Shown one piece after another: positions 35,436-44,731 of a DNA stretch of 64,000 nt. How positions within the stretch are numbered: the first letter of the stretch is position 1; every line of letters starts with the position of its first letter. Source of the DNA: Noviherbaspirillum sp. Root189. GTDB lineage: Bacteria; Pseudomonadota; Gammaproteobacteria; Burkholderiales; Burkholderiaceae_D. The position numbers and the translations under genes were made by a program. The stretch spans positions 248,546 through 312,545 of the forward strand of contig NZ_LMHZ01000012.1 in assembly GCF_001428545.1 (NCBI RefSeq), given 5' to 3'. The notes beneath the pieces were generated by a model, which was not told where the DNA came from, did no database searches, and saw only the letters and a program-made list of their open reading frames with translations.

Positions 35436-36707
35436 CTACAGGTTCAGCTCGTAAATAATCTTCCATTGGGCACCTTCCTTCGCCCAGTACTGCCGTTTTC
35501 GCAGCGATGTCTTGGCCTTACCCATTTGTGCATCCTGGGTAAAGGTACTCACGATCATGTCGTCGCGACCGGGATAAAAGAAGTGGGTGACATCGCGTAG
35601 CTTGATAGATAGTTCGGTGATTGTGCCGAGTGATTTCCGATGCTTGGCAAGCCAGGTGTCGACATCTTCGCCTTGATCAGACTTGAACTGGCGTGAATAT
35701 TGAGAAGCGACCCGCGACGGGTTCAGGCTTTCCACATCACGCCGCCAGTTATCGACCAGGCGTATCGCAATGTTGCGATCGTTCTCCCATTTCGCCTTGT
35801 TGACAAAGTCGATGCTTTCGCTGATCACGATTGGGGTTTTCCCGATTTCCACCGAATTCGCGAGCCTGTAGAGGTCTGGATTGGTCAGTACAACGCAACC
35901 GTCGGACGAGAGAGGCGGACGGCTGAAGCTGTCCGAAGGCGTGCCATGCAGCCAGATGCCGGAACCGCTGCGGCCGTTGAGCTTGTCCCACTCATTGGGG
36001 TAGTTGATCGGCAGTGCGCCAGAACCGTAGAAATCCGGCAGGCGCGAGCCCGCAAGGTGGCTCGTGATGTAGTACACACCGACCGGCGTTTTCTGGTCCC
36101 CTGTCTTCAGTTTGTTGACGCCCAGCTTGCCTTGGCTGACGTAGTAGTCGGTTACCAGTTTGAGCTGACCGGCGTGGTGCTCATAAACATAGAGGCGTGA
36201 ACGCCTGGCATCCACCAGAAGCACGTGCTTCTGGTCATCGCGAAGCTGCAGCACCTGACGCGGCAACATACCGGCGTCCGGACGCTCGCGCAGGGAGCGC
36301 AGGCGAACCATCGCTTCTTCACGCAGGTTCTTGAGCTTGTCTTCAGGCCCCTCGACCGCCCCCAGTGTAGTGACGGGCCGCGTATGCATCAAAAGCAGGT
36401 CGCCGCGGATCAGGTGGCCCAGACGGAAATTGGGATACGCCGCAACGAGGCGATCGGCTTTCTCAAGCGCTGAGCGCAAATGGTTGGCGCCGAGTTCCTT
36501 GTAGACATCGATCAGCAATACTTCGGGGTCGGGCTTGCTCGCCACCACTTGTGCGGCAGCCTTTGTTTGTGCGCGCACCGGTGGGTTGCCTGCCACGGCA
36601 CCGGACGAAATCGATGCCCCGGCCGCGAGCAGGCAGGACAGCCCGACATACCAGAGACGCTTGCGGCCGGTAGACGATGGACGCATGGTAAGTTGAAGGC
36701 ACAACAT
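35436..36707 (-). CDS. L,D-transpeptidase (YkuD/ErfK) with C-terminal NTF2-like domain
   Basis: The 423-residue protein starts with a signal sequence (hydrophobic 'LWYVGLSCLLAAGASISS'). A helical region follows, then the YkuD catalytic domain at about 160-295. His254 in 'IWLHGTPSDS' and the nucleophile Cys271 in 'SSDGCVVLTN' mark the active site; the usual SHGC is SDGC, a known variant. Residues 310-423 resemble NTF2/SnoaL folds ('VASQYSRQF', 'GAQWKIIYE'), as in L,D-transpeptidases called Cds6-type. These enzymes crosslink peptidoglycan or attach proteins to it. The ATG overlaps the TPR-gene stop as TGATG, so the two are coupled. Confidence 0.92.
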   Translation of the reverse strand: MLCLQLTMRPSSTGRKRLWYVGLSCLLAAGASISSGAVAGNPPVRAQTKAAAQVVASKPDPEVLLIDVYKELGANHLRSALEKADRLVAAYPNFRLGHLIRGDLLLMHTRPVTTLGAVEGPEDKLKNLREEAMVRLRSLRERPDAGMLPRQVLQLRDDQKHVLLVDARRSRLYVYEHHAGQLKLVTDYYVSQGKLGVNKLKTGDQKTPVGVYYITSHLAGSRLPDFYGSGALPINYPNEWDKLNGRSGSGIWLHGTPSDSFSRPPLSSDGCVVLTNPDLYRLANSVEIGKTPIVISESIDFVNKAKWENDRNIAIRLVDNWRRDVESLNPSRVASQYSRQFKSDQGEDVDTWLAKHRKSLGTITELSIKLRDVTHFFYPGRDDMIVSTFTQDAQMGKAKTSLRKRQYWAKEGAQWKIIYELNL

Positions 36708-37843
36708 CAGCTACCCGTACTCTCCTGCTTGATCTTCCATTTTCCACCCTGCTTATTCAAGACCAGGATCTTGCGTGTATTGGCGGTCAGGCGATCGGAA
36801 ACATAGACCTGGTGGAATTTGACTGTGGCCGTATTGCCAATAATGGCAACTTGCGGCTTCTCGACCTTGACGTTGATCCGGCCCTTGCCCACGATACGAC
36901 TGCGGCGTTCCTCTTCCCACGCTTTACGCTGCTGGCCGTTCGGCACTTGGAAGTCGGAACTATAGGCATTCAGGTAAGACTTGACATCCTGCGAGCTCCA
37001 GGACTTGGCCCAGTCGTTCACCGTGTCCATGACCTCGTCGCGCTCGGCATTCTCGGCCGAAGGCTTGGACGCGGGTTTCGTCGCGGGCTTGGCTACGGCG
37101 ACTTGTTCGGGCGGCGCAGGCTTGGCGACCGCGACCGGTGCGGGAGCTGGCTTGACCGGCGCAGCGACAACCGGATCTGGCGCTCTGACCGGTGCCGGAG
37201 TTGGCACTGGCGCCGGTGCAGCCGCAACCTTGGTATTGTTGCCGTTGTTGCCGTTGTTGCCGGCATTTATGTTGGCATTGGCTTGCGTACTGCCATTGCT
37301 GTTGCCGACCAGCGAACGTACCAGCGTCAGTTTGGATTTAGCGGCGGAATTACCTGAATCGAACTGCAGCGCCTTGTCGTATGCCTGGCTTGCCAGCTTG
37401 GCATGCACGTCGCCGAGGTTCTCATAAGCAGTGGCGTAACTTGGATTGGTCCTGATCGCCGAGTCCAGTGCCGTGCGTGCCTTGTCGTATTGCCCTGCCG
37501 CTGCGTACAGCACGGCGAGGTTGTTATACGGCTCCGGCAGGGTTGGGTAGTCTTCGGTCAGGCGCGAAAATACGGTAATCGCTTCGGCCGACTTGTTTTG
37601 CTCAGTGAGGATCACACCCTTCAAAAACCGCATTTGTGCATCACGCGGATTTTTGCTCAGGAAGACATTGGCCTTGCTCAGTGCTTCCTCGTATTGACCG
37701 CCGCGCATCAGTTTGCCGACATCGGCAATATCATCGGCGAATGCCGGAACCGCCAGTGCAGCCATCAAGCCGGCGACCGCGACGGTTTTGTAGATGACAG
37801 GACGCAAATGATTGGTAAACATGCGGCGGGACAAAGATGTCAT
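36707..37843 (-). CDS. Exported TPR protein with C-terminal NTF2-like domain
   Basis: From the ATG at 37843 the protein has 378 residues, though 37822 is also possible; neither has a ribosome-binding site. A signal peptide ends near AVPAFA. About three tetratricopeptide repeats follow ('GGQYEEALSKANVFLSKNP', 'PEPYNNLAVLYAAAGQYDKA', 'ATAYENLGDVHAKLASQAY'). Then an Asn/Gly stretch, a Pro/Ala/Val linker, and a C-terminal domain from about 275 ('DVKSYLNAYSSDFQVPNG', 'KWKIKQES'). That last domain resembles the C-terminus of the coupled L,D-transpeptidase. It probably acts in the periplasm as a scaffold for wall crosslinking; this is inference. Confidence 0.87.
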   Translation of the reverse strand: MTSLSRRMFTNHLRPVIYKTVAVAGLMAALAVPAFADDIADVGKLMRGGQYEEALSKANVFLSKNPRDAQMRFLKGVILTEQNKSAEAITVFSRLTEDYPTLPEPYNNLAVLYAAAGQYDKARTALDSAIRTNPSYATAYENLGDVHAKLASQAYDKALQFDSGNSAAKSKLTLVRSLVGNSNGSTQANANINAGNNGNNGNNTKVAAAPAPVPTPAPVRAPDPVVAAPVKPAPAPVAVAKPAPPEQVAVAKPATKPASKPSAENAERDEVMDTVNDWAKSWSSQDVKSYLNAYSSDFQVPNGQQRKAWEEERRSRIVGKGRINVKVEKPQVAIIGNTATVKFHQVYVSDRLTANTRKILVLNKQGGKWKIKQESTGS

Positions 37844-38137
37844 GGTTTGAATGGGTGTTATTTTGCAGCAAAAAAGGCCGCAGCGATACAAGAGTTCACC
37901 GGAAGCAACTTAAAGCGGATTTCACGACAACAGGGACCGACGGCGCGTGCCGACGGTATTTGACAAAGCAGCAAGAAGCACCAAGAAGCACCAACAGCAC
38001 CTTCATCCTGCTGAACGGCGGCATTCTACCCCTCAGAAAGGCAATACGCTATTTGGAGGCGGCACGAAAAACAAGAAATGTTTGGTGCATGCGGATAGGC
38101 GTCTACTCCACTCTTGGCGGCGAGACAAGATGCAAAC

Positions 38138-38170
38138 TAGCGTGGCAGGTTTTCCTGCCATGCCACGCTA
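38138..38170 (-). terminator. Bulged hairpin after the coiled-coil gene
   Basis: TAGCGTGGCAGG, loop TTTT, and CCTGCCATGCCACGCTA form a long stem with a small bulge 14 bases beyond the reverse-strand stop of the coiled-coil gene. No T-run follows. It lies in the 340-base non-coding gap 37844-38183, in which I see no other feature. Confidence 0.5.
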
Positions 38171-38183
38171 CAGCCTGCATCGC

Positions 38184-41100
38184 TTATTTCGCGGATTTGG
38201 CTCGTGCCTGATCAGGCACGCTGCTGGACGGACTCAATATATAGGTCATTTGCAGCCCGGACGGTGCCACTGGCATTGCCGCCGTAGCCCCGTCTGCCGT
38301 TACAGGTGAAGCGGAGGCCACGGGGCCGCTCGATGTAGCGCGGGAAGCACTGCCCACGTCGGCGAACTCGGTATGCCAGCCGGTGGCAACCGTCACGCCA
38401 ATACCCGCAGCGAAGGCTACGCCGCCGATCAATGCCGCCACCGGCCTGCGAATACCGGGGTGGCGTACCGCTAGTACTGGCGAATCAGCGATGAGGGCCT
38501 TGGCCCGCATGGTCCACGCATCGGTCTTTTCCTTATCGCTGCGCATGCGGCCGATCAGGTCTTTTGCAATTGCTTCCGCTTCGACGCGGCCTTGCTCGCA
38601 TTGCTGCTGCAGCGCTTCGGCCTGCTCGGCACTGGCGTCAGCGTATTCCTTCTGGCGCCGCGCTGCTTCCAGGGCCCGGCGTTCAGCGTCGACACGCAAT
38701 TGTTCGGCCGCGTGCGCTTCGATTTGCGCGCCCATGCGCTGAGCGGCCAGTTCGGCAGCTTCACGCTCGGCCACAGCGCGCTGTTCGGCCTCGTCATGAG
38801 CGATCTGCTCAGCGCGCACACGTTCCCGGATCGCTTCCAGTGCCTGCTGCTCGGCCTTGGCACGCGCGCTTTCCAGGCGCGCCAGTTCAATTGCTTCGCG
38901 TGCTTTCGCTTCGACGGCATCGGCGGCTTCCAACTGCAAGCGTGCTTGCTCAGTCGATTTATCGAGAAAAACCTTCTCTGCCGCAAGGCGGGCTTCGGCG
39001 GCTGTCCTTGCCCTGCGCGCGGCGTCTTCGCGTGCACGGGTGACAGCGGTCTGTTCAGCTTCGACATGAGCGCAAGCAGTGGCGTCCGCATGCAGTCGCC
39101 TTTCCGACACAAGTTTTTCTTCGATGGCAGCGAGCGCTTGCTGCTCGGCGGCGATGCGTTCATGTTCCAGCTGAAGCTTTTGCTTGAGCGTGTCGAATGT
39201 TTTTTTCTCGGCGTTGGCACGCTCGCGCTCGGCGGTGGCAAGGGTAACGGCCTCACGGGCGCGGGCGATCGCGAGTTCGGCAGTCTTGCGCTGTGACTCG
39301 GCTTGCTTGATAGCGCTGTCGAGTTCGATCTTGTCGGCCGCGTTCTTCGCTTCAAGGGCTTCACGCGCAGCGCGCTCGGCGACTCCACGCGCGGCCAGCG
39401 TCGCGGTCTGTTCCGCTTCGGCCCTAGTCCGCGCTTCGGCCTCCTGATGCAATTGACGTTCGGAAGAAAGTTTGCGCTGGATGGCTTCCAGTGCCTGCTG
39501 TTCGGCCGCGGCACGCTCCTTCTGGACACGCGCCAGTTCAATGGCTTCGCGCACCTTGCCGAGGGCGGCATAGGCGGCCTTGCGCTCCAGTTCGGCACGT
39601 TCGGCAGCCTGCTGCATCAAGTGCTTTTCCGCGGTCAGCTGCGCTTCGATGGCCTGACGTGCGGAACGCTCAGCCTGTTCGCGTGCACGCACGACCTCGG
39701 TGTGCTCCTGCTCAACCCGGGCACGCGTCTCTGCGTCTGCCTGGGCAGCCTGTTCGGCGGCAAGTGTCTGGCGTACCACTTCAAGGGCCCGCTGCTCAGC
39801 ATCGGCGCGAGCCTGCTCTGCACGGGCTAACTCGCTGGCTTCGGCAGCTTTGGCTTCCGCTGCTTCGGCTGCGTGGCGGGCGTGCAGGGCTTGTTGTTCA
39901 GCGGCTTGCAGCTGCTGTTGTTCGGCAAGGCGTTTTGTCTCGATGGCATCGCGTTGCGCCTGTTCGGCGAGTTCGCGCGAGCGCATCAGTTGCGCATGTT
40001 CGGTTTCAGCACGGGCGCGTGCCGCCGCATAGTCAAGGGCAGACTGCTCGGAGACGCGCTTTTTCTGAATGGCGTCGAGTGCCTGCTGCTCCGCCTGGGA
40101 ACGCTCGGCGGCCGTGCGCGCCAGAGCAATGGCTTCGCGTGCCTGCCGTTCGGCGGTGTCCGCAGCCTGACGTTCGGCTTCCGCCTGTTGCGCGGCATGT
40201 TCGATCTTCAGCTTTTCCGCAGTGCATTTTGCTTCGAGCGCCTTGCGGGTTTCCTGCTCTTCGCGTTCACGTGCCTGCAACAGCTGTGCATGCTCTTGTT
40301 CGGCGCGCATGCGGGCTTCGGTTTCGGCAAGGGCGGCTTCTTCCGCCTGGCGCTTTTCCTGGACGGCCTGCAGCGCCTTGTGCTCCGCATCGACGCGTTC
40401 CCGCTCAATGCGCGCCAGTTCAGTGGCTTCGCGTGCCTTGAGCAACGCCGCCAGCGCTGCCTTGCGCTTCAATTCAGTGGCGGCGCGGAGCTGTTCAGCG
40501 GTATGCCGGACGGCGGTGGACTCGGCCTCCGCCGCGGCGCGGGCCGCACGATCGGCTTCTTCCCTGGCGCGCAGGGCGTCGGCTTCTTCCTGCTCGGCAT
40601 GCCTGCGTGCCTCGGCTTCAGCCAACGCGGCTTGCTCTGCAGCCAGCTTTTGCCGAGCAGCTTCCAGCGCCTGGCGGGCGGCTTCGGCGCGCTTCTGCTC
40701 GAGCGCCACCTTTTGCTGCATGGCAGCCAGCGCCTGCTGTTCGTCCTTTGCGCGCTGGCGCTCCAGGCGCGCCAGTTCGACGGCCTCACGCGCTTTTTGC
40801 AGTGCGGCTTCAGCGGTTTCGCGTTGTGTGTCGGCACGCTCAAGCGCCTTGGCCAACGCCATCCGCGCGGCTACGCATTCTTCTTCTTTCGCCAAGCGTG
40901 CGGCGTGGTCAGTCTGTTCCTGCATGCGAAGCAGGCCGGTGTGCTGCTGCTCGGCGTCGGCTCGGGCTTTGGCTTGGGAGATCGCGGCTTCTTCGGCCTT
41001 CAGTTTTTCCTGAAAGGCGGCCGCGGCCTGCTGTTCAGCATCGGCGCGTTCTCGTTCTAGCCGCGCCTGCTCCATCGCCTCGCATGCCTTTTGGGCCGCA

Positions 41101-42500
41101 AGTTCCGCCGTCTGGCGCTGTAGTTCAGCACGCTCGGCGGCACGCAGCATAGCCTGCCGTTCGGAGTCGGCCTGCTCGGCTGCCATCCTCGCCGCGGCAC
41201 GCTCCAGTTCGACGCGGCGATCGGCCAGCTGGCGGGCGCGTTGCTCTTCAGCGCTGCGTACCTGCGCGGCATTGGTAATGGCTTGCTCCGCTTCGGCGCG
41301 TTCGCGTGCTTCCTGCACGGCGCGCGCTTCCGCTTCGATGCGGTTACGCGCCTGCAAGTCGGCCTGATGTTCGGCTTCGACACGGGTCAGGGCCATCTGC
41401 TGCAGTTCGCGTTCAGTCCGGATGCGCGCTTCGGTGGCAGCAAGGATGCGCTCTTCCGCTTCGCGGCGCGCCTGTGCGGCTACCGTAGCTGTTGCTTCGG
41501 CGTGTTCGCGGCGTGCGGCGGCGTCGCGCATTTCAGCTTCGGCCTGCAGGCGCACATGCAGCGCTTCGGTTGTCTTGCGTTCGAGCTCGATGCGGGCCAG
41601 CGCAGCGGCTTCCTTTTCCTGTTCGGTCAGTGCGCGGGCGCGAGCTTCCTCACGGGCTCGAACTTCGGCTGGTGTACGGCTCAGCGCGGCTTGCAGTGCC
41701 ATGGCTTCGGCGCGTTCACGTTCACGAGCGACGTCGAGTGCCTCGCTGCGTGCCTGGGCCAGCATTTCGGCGGACTGTCGGGCTGCTTTTTCGCGGCGCT
41801 CCTGCTCGCGCGCCAGATCGGCGATGCGCGCATCAGCCCGTGCACGGGCTTCGGCTTCCTGGCGAGCGGCTTCGGTCGCGGCAATCCGTTGTACGGCTTG
41901 CCAGCGAGCCAGTTCAGTTTCCTGTGCAAGTTCTTCAGCAGCCGCAGCCACTCGGGCGACAAGCTGGGATTGGGTGGCGATATGTTCGGCCGAGCGCTCG
42001 CGGGCTTCACGTTCCGCACGGGCACGCTCGTCGGCGACGCGCCGCGCTTGCGCATCGACTTCGGCACGTGCGCGCAATTCTTCGGTTTCGCGCTTGACCG
42101 CCGCGGCACGCGCTTCGCTGGCTTCGCGCGCTTGACGTTCGGCATCGTAGCGAGCACGGCTGGCTTCAATTGCTTCTTCGGATGCCTTGGCGTTCTGGTA
42201 AGCCTCGGCCGCAGCGGCCGCTTCGATACGTGCGTGTTCTTCCGCCAGTGCACGGGCGCGTGCCTCTGCGTGGGAGCGGTTTTCGGTTGCGACCGTCGCC
42301 TTGGCTTCCGCTTCTACCCTTGCAATTGCCTCGCGGATCGCTTTAAGGTCGACTCCTCCATTGCGCAGGTCAGCGCTGACGGCACGCTCTTCGTTATCCC
42401 GGTTACCCGCCGCCGTCCTTTCCACCTCCACCTCCACATCCACCTCCGGACCATCGTCTTGCAGCTTGAGTGTGTTGCGCAATGCCTGATTGGTGTCCAT
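38184..42500 (-). CDS. Giant coiled-coil protein with 98-residue repeats and C-terminal membrane helix
   Basis: From the ATG at 42500, with GGGAG 8-9 bases upstream, the product has 1438 residues. An earlier in-frame start at 42629 lacks support. Residues 60-1330 are almost wholly Ala, Glu, Arg, Gln and Lys in heptad order: one very long coiled coil. From residue 488 the sequence is a tandem repeat opening with AEQQALEA-type text. Repeats start at 488, 586, 705, 803, 901, 999, 1097 and 1216. Periods are 98 or 119 residues, that is 14 or 17 heptads. One transmembrane helix lies at about 1353-1375 ('PVAALIGGVAFAAGIGVTVA'), then a 63-residue Ser/Ala/Pro tail. I know no named family; it may tether or space envelope structures. 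Confidence 0.85.
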   Translation of the reverse strand: MDTNQALRNTLKLQDDGPEVDVEVEVERTAAGNRDNEERAVSADLRNGGVDLKAIREAIARVEAEAKATVATENRSHAEARARALAEEHARIEAAAAAEAYQNAKASEEAIEASRARYDAERQAREASEARAAAVKRETEELRARAEVDAQARRVADERARAEREARERSAEHIATQSQLVARVAAAAEELAQETELARWQAVQRIAATEAARQEAEARARADARIADLAREQERREKAARQSAEMLAQARSEALDVARERERAEAMALQAALSRTPAEVRAREEARARALTEQEKEAAALARIELERKTTEALHVRLQAEAEMRDAAARREHAEATATVAAQARREAEERILAATEARIRTERELQQMALTRVEAEHQADLQARNRIEAEARAVQEARERAEAEQAITNAAQVRSAEEQRARQLADRRVELERAAARMAAEQADSERQAMLRAAERAELQRQTAELAAQKACEAMEQARLERERADAEQQAAAAFQEKLKAEEAAISQAKARADAEQQHTGLLRMQEQTDHAARLAKEEECVAARMALAKALERADTQRETAEAALQKAREAVELARLERQRAKDEQQALAAMQQKVALEQKRAEAARQALEAARQKLAAEQAALAEAEARRHAEQEEADALRAREEADRAARAAAEAESTAVRHTAEQLRAATELKRKAALAALLKAREATELARIERERVDAEHKALQAVQEKRQAEEAALAETEARMRAEQEHAQLLQAREREEQETRKALEAKCTAEKLKIEHAAQQAEAERQAADTAERQAREAIALARTAAERSQAEQQALDAIQKKRVSEQSALDYAAARARAETEHAQLMRSRELAEQAQRDAIETKRLAEQQQLQAAEQQALHARHAAEAAEAKAAEASELARAEQARADAEQRALEVVRQTLAAEQAAQADAETRARVEQEHTEVVRAREQAERSARQAIEAQLTAEKHLMQQAAERAELERKAAYAALGKVREAIELARVQKERAAAEQQALEAIQRKLSSERQLHQEAEARTRAEAEQTATLAARGVAERAAREALEAKNAADKIELDSAIKQAESQRKTAELAIARAREAVTLATAERERANAEKKTFDTLKQKLQLEHERIAAEQQALAAIEEKLVSERRLHADATACAHVEAEQTAVTRAREDAARRARTAAEARLAAEKVFLDKSTEQARLQLEAADAVEAKAREAIELARLESARAKAEQQALEAIRERVRAEQIAHDEAEQRAVAEREAAELAAQRMGAQIEAHAAEQLRVDAERRALEAARRQKEYADASAEQAEALQQQCEQGRVEAEAIAKDLIGRMRSDKEKTDAWTMRAKALIADSPVLAVRHPGIRRPVAALIGGVAFAAGIGVTVATGWHTEFADVGSASRATSSGPVASASPVTADGATAAMPVAPSGLQMTYILSPSSSVPDQARAKSAK
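38856..41039 (-). repeat. Seven coding repeats of 294 or 357 bp
   Basis: These are the DNA blocks behind the 98- and 119-residue protein repeats. Repeats two and seven each carry an extra 63 bases, that is 21 residues or three heptads. The copies are diverged at DNA level but keep register exactly. An eighth, partial copy continues below 38855. Confidence 0.85.
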
Positions 42501-42757
42501 CTTTCCGCTCCCGCTGGGTAGGGATTCCGGCGAGATTCTTGTTATGCCATTGGCCGGAATTTCATACCATGCATTATCAAGCTCCGGAAGAAAAACCAGT
42601 GGTGGAAAAGAGACGGATTTCCGAGCCATTTCAGGGAAATGGATTCCATAGAGACGGGAAGACAGGCTCGGGCAAATCGTATTACAGTAGCCGCTTCAGG
42701 AAAACAGCCATTTGCCGGCGCCACTCCACAACCGATTACAGCCCATCAGGACCGAAC

Positions 42758-44722
42758 GTGCAGCAAGAACAAGACAGCCCCTCCTCTGCAATGCCTTTGT
42801 CCGCGACTGCAAATACCAATGCAGCAGCAACGCCTGCTGCCGGTACCAGCGCCCTTTCCATGGGCAGCCTGCTCGCCGATATGAACCACGACATCCGCAC
42901 ATCGATGAACGGGATTGTCGGCATGCTGGAATTGCTGCTCGAAACCGGCCTGACCGCCGCGCAGCATGAGTATGCGCGGATTGCCCAGAACAGTGTCGAT
43001 ACGCTGCTGCAGGTCATCGAACGCATCGTTGACCTTTCGCTGCTGGAATCCAATCAGTTCAGCCTGACCCAGCTTCCCTTCGATCTCCTGAGCGAAATAC
43101 AGCAAGCCTGTGCCGACAAGGCTTCTGCGGCTGAAGAGAAAGGCTTGCGACTGACCATCGCTTATCCACAGACAGCCTTGCTGATCGGCGATCCGGTACG
43201 GTTACGCCAAGTGGTTGGCATCCTGATCGATACCGCGATCCGGGTTGCCGAACACGGCGAGATCCGGGTCGGTACGGAATTGCAAGTCGACGCCGGCATG
43301 GGGAAACTCAGGATGGCGGTGCATGCCAGCGGCCCGTCGGAAGCCGGCGAACAATTGACATCGGCGTTGAACCAGCCACTGCTGACCGGCATTGCGGCAC
43401 TCAAGGTGCACGGCAAAAACGCCGTCGAACTCGCGCTGTGCGTACGGCTTGCGCGATTGATGGGCGGCAGCGTGAGCGTCGATTGCTCGCCGCGCCTTGG
43501 GGCCAACTTTCGCTTGCTGCTCGACATTCCGCTGGCGACTGCCGCAATTGCGGGATTACGGATGCTGGTGCTGGCCGATACGCCAGAGAGGTGGCAGCCT
43601 GTGCTTGCATCGCTTGCCGCGGAAGGCATGCAGGTCGACACCGCGACTTCGGTAATGGAAGGTCTTGAGGCTTTGCGTGCCGCAGCTGACAAGCATGCGC
43701 CGTATCGGATCGTGATGCTCGAACGCACGGTCGGCGGCATGCAGGCCGACATGCTGGCGACTGCTGTTCGCAATGACGCGTCTTATGCGCACTGTGGCCT
43801 GGGCATCCTTGCCGATACGGCAGGACCGGAGACTTACCGACTTTTGCGCGAGGGGTTTGATGCCGTCATCATGCCGTCGATGACGCCGATTGCCTTGATG
43901 AATGCAGTTTTCCGGCTTGCCGGTCTGGCGACGCGGCAGATTCCCGCGACATCGGACGCCAGCGGCAAGGATACCGAGCAAAGTGCCGAAAACCTGCAAG
44001 GCAAACGCGTGCTGGTTGCCGACGACAATCTGGTCAATCAGCAAGTAGCCATGCGCATGCTTGAAAAGATCGGCTGCAAGGTCGACCTCGCGCTCAACGG
44101 CCACGAAGCGGTCGACATGCATAGGACCCGGCACTATGACCTGATTCTGATGGATTGCGACATGCCGCAGCTGGATGGTTATGAGGCAACAGGACAGATT
44201 CGCCGGCTGGAAGGTTCGGCCAAGCATGTGCCGGTCATTGCGCTGACCGCCTGCACCACGGAGGAAGAGCGCGACAAATGCTCGGCGGCGGGCATGAATG
44301 ATTTTCTGTCCAAGCCGATCCGTCCGCAGACGCTCAGGGATATGCTGGCTCGCTGGATGCCGCGCGCATTGCAAGCAGATATTGTATCGTCCGACGTTGC
44401 CGGCGACGAGCTGGAAGCCATTCGGGAAATGTTTGGCGCTGACTTTGCCGAACTTGCGACGCTCTACCTCAACGACAGCCCTCCCCGCATCCAGGCTTTG
44501 CGCCACGCCGCTGATAATCGTGACGCACAGATTACCGCCAAGGTGGCGCATGCGTTTGCCGGCAGCAGTGCGTCGATCGGAGCGATACGGCTCTCGGCGT
44601 TGTGCAGCGAACTGGAAGCAGCGGCAAAGACTGGCCTGCCCGAAGATCTTGCGAACCGCTTATCGATTATCGACACTGAATATGCCCGGGTGAGCAGCAA
44701 GCTGTACACCCTGCTCGGATAA
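42758..44722 (+). CDS. Hybrid histidine kinase-like protein with degenerate ATPase domain, receiver and HPt
   Basis: A GTG at 42758 with AGGA upstream gives 654 residues; reading further upstream would run into the divergent coiled-coil gene. HisKA is near-canonical, with His44 in 'DMNHDIRTSMNGIVGM'. The following HATPase region has lost its marks: the N-box Asn is Asp ('VVGILIDTAIRVAE') and no DxGxG appears. A degenerate receiver (about 267-380) is followed by a normal receiver with Asp466 in 'LILMDCDMPQLDG'. A C-terminal HPt domain carries His598 in 'VAHAFAGSSASIGA'. No sensor or membrane segment is seen. It may work as a phosphotransfer hub rather than an active kinase. Confidence 0.87.
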   Translation: MQQEQDSPSSAMPLSATANTNAAATPAAGTSALSMGSLLADMNHDIRTSMNGIVGMLELLLETGLTAAQHEYARIAQNSVDTLLQVIERIVDLSLLESNQFSLTQLPFDLLSEIQQACADKASAAEEKGLRLTIAYPQTALLIGDPVRLRQVVGILIDTAIRVAEHGEIRVGTELQVDAGMGKLRMAVHASGPSEAGEQLTSALNQPLLTGIAALKVHGKNAVELALCVRLARLMGGSVSVDCSPRLGANFRLLLDIPLATAAIAGLRMLVLADTPERWQPVLASLAAEGMQVDTATSVMEGLEALRAAADKHAPYRIVMLERTVGGMQADMLATAVRNDASYAHCGLGILADTAGPETYRLLREGFDAVIMPSMTPIALMNAVFRLAGLATRQIPATSDASGKDTEQSAENLQGKRVLVADDNLVNQQVAMRMLEKIGCKVDLALNGHEAVDMHRTRHYDLILMDCDMPQLDGYEATGQIRRLEGSAKHVPVIALTACTTEEERDKCSAAGMNDFLSKPIRPQTLRDMLARWMPRALQADIVSSDVAGDELEAIREMFGADFAELATLYLNDSPPRIQALRHAADNRDAQITAKVAHAFAGSSASIGAIRLSALCSELEAAAKTGLPEDLANRLSIIDTEYARVSSKLYTLLG

Positions 44723-44731
44723 GGAACGCCG

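Noticed and set aside
35124-35600. Forward open frame of 158 codons
   Set aside because: Half of it is antisense to the L,D-transpeptidase and the rest lies in the promoter gap; no ribosome-binding site or homology.
38592-42521. Long forward-strand open frames opposite the coiled-coil gene
   Set aside because: They mirror the Ala/Glu/Arg-rich repeats of the reverse-strand gene; the products are Cys/Phe/Ala-rich low-complexity text with no family signal.
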